Positions 63,454 through 64,000 of a DNA stretch of 64,000 nucleotides are shown here, piece by piece. The stretch's first letter is position 1; each line of letters opens with the position of its first letter. A model generated the notes under the pieces. The model was not told where the DNA came from. It ran no database searches and was given only the letters and a program-made list of their open reading frames with translations. The position numbers and the translations under genes were made by a program. Source of the stretch: Chamaelirium japonicum (lineage: Eukaryota; Streptophyta; Magnoliopsida; Liliales; Melanthiaceae); assembly GCA_947650365.1 (NCBI GenBank), contig OX393555.1, positions 84,015,995 through 84,079,994 of the forward strand. Direction: 5' to 3'.

Positions 63454-64000
63454 ACGATCCATTCTAACTCATTCATACAATCCATTCTATTTCATTTGTA
63501 CGATCCATTCTTACTCATTCGTATGATCCATTCTAATTCATTCGCACGAATGTATCCATTCTAATTCATTCATACAATCCATTCTAATTCATTCCGTACG
63601 ATCCATTCTAATTCATTAGCATGAATGTAACCATTCTAATTCATTCATTTGATCCATTCTAATTCATTCGTACGATCCATTCTAATTCATTCGTCCGATC
63701 CATTCTAATTCATTCGCACGTATGTATCCATTCTAATTCATTCGTACGATTCATTCGTACGATCCATTCTAATTCATTCGTACGATCCATTCTTACTCAT
63801 TCGTATGATCCATTCTAATTCATTCATACGATCCATTCTAATTCAATCGTACAATCGATTCTAATTCATTCGCACTATCCATTCTAATTCATTCGTACGA
63901 TCCATTCTAATTCATTCGTATGATCCATTCTAATTTATTCGTTCAAATATATCCATTCTAATTCATTCGTACGATCCATTCTAATTCATTCGCACGATCT
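63454..64000 (+). repeat. Plus array running off the window
   Basis: Starts with the CTATTT-CTTACTC pair, then GTAACC-CATTTGATCC, a TTCGTACGATTCATTCGTACG partial monomer near 63740 and TTCGTTCAAATATATCC at 63949. The last 200 bp repeat 56150-56350, so the next sequence outside the window can be expected to continue as satellite. Confidence 0.85.

Larger units (their letters stand above)
1..64000. repeat. 23-bp satellite array filling the window
   Basis: Every line of the window is made of one short tandem unit. The consensus is 23 bp (exact copy at 3853-3875): GATCC, then two CATTC pentamers separated by TAATT, then GTAC. A 28-bp form has AATGT inserted after the leading G. About 8 of 23 bases are G or C. 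Period 23 is not a multiple of three, and the plus form carries an in-unit TAA while the minus form carries TGA and TAG, so long reading frames are closed. No single-copy sequence or transposon interrupts the array, and neither end is reached. Known satellites of this kind build heterochromatin; that role here is inference. I do not recognise a named family. Confidence 0.98.

Noticed and set aside
1..64000. CRISPR array
   Set aside because: Short direct repeats are everywhere, but there are no unique spacers of constant length and no cas genes; monomers abut directly.
1..64000. Human-type satellite 2/3 (CATTC)n
   Set aside because: CATTC pentamers and strand switching are shared, but the GTACGATC part and the TAATT spacer do not belong to those consensus sequences as I know them. 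Assignment by CATTC alone is not justified.
1..64000. CENP-B box in each monomer
   Set aside because: TTCGTACGATCC matches the TTCG, A and C positions of the box core, but the essential GGG is replaced by ATT; six of nine core positions is not enough.
1..64000. Telomere or subtelomere boundary
   Set aside because: No run of TTAGGG, TTTAGGG, TTAGG or similar was seen on either strand, and no unique flank appears.
1..64000. Heat-shock element or M-CAT binding sites
   Set aside because: GAATG/CATTC and TTC/GAA motifs are frequent, but the spacing (TTC at 6 and 4 bases, TTCGTACGAA at flips) does not fit alternating nGAAn blocks, and CATTC is followed by T or G, not C.

Overview
The whole window is satellite DNA. 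From base 1 to base 64000 it is a head-to-tail array of a 23-bp monomer (an exact consensus copy lies at 3853-3875), mixed with a 28-bp form. I estimate about 2,700 monomers and roughly 35% G+C. I see no unique sequence, gene, RNA gene, transposon, telomere repeat or array edge, so the satellite continues past both ends. A homogeneous array of this size, with segmental duplications over 10 kb, points to eukaryotic constitutive heterochromatin (pericentromeric, centromeric or subtelomeric) in a long-read assembly. The species cannot be named. The commonest monomer variants are C-to-T and G-to-A changes at the two CpG sites of the unit, as expected in a genome that methylates CpG, such as a plant or vertebrate.

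Orientation. I call 'plus' the orientation where the + strand reads CCATTCTAATTCATTC, and 'minus' the one where it reads GAATGAATTAGAATGG. By eye the array flips about 78 times: 39 minus blocks (85 bp to 2 kb, about 26 kb in total) alternate with 40 plus blocks (about 38 kb). All minus blocks are listed as features; everything between them is plus. Most flips sit on a short palindrome (CGTACG, GATC, GAATTC, GTGCAC, or ATCCAT with its complement). A few recurrent junction types account for most flips, so most junctions are copies of a few founder events.

Large scale. (1) 1-15.4 kb is a mosaic of short inverted blocks, with a duplicated piece (1089-1909 and 11447-12277), one hairpin module copied three times, and a tandem 1,025-bp duplication (14512-15536 and 15537-16503). 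(2) 15415-28596 and 28597-41561 are a direct tandem duplication of about 13.18 kb, nearly identical: ten substitutions noticed, two compensating 23-bp indels and one 217-bp deletion. Each copy carries a tandem 641-bp duplication. (3) 41.6-49.5 kb is a diverged partial third copy containing its own 1,308-bp tandem duplication (41851-43135 and 43136-44443). (4) 49.5-64 kb is an older mosaic of the same modules.

The array therefore has nested levels: an ATTC-like sub-motif, 23/28-bp monomers, fixed modules of 2 to 8 monomers, 0.6-1.3 kb tandem units, a 13-kb unit, and inversion at several of these scales. The two longest open frames (68 and 73 codons) are by-products of stop-less monomer variants next to inversion points. 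They are treated as non-coding.
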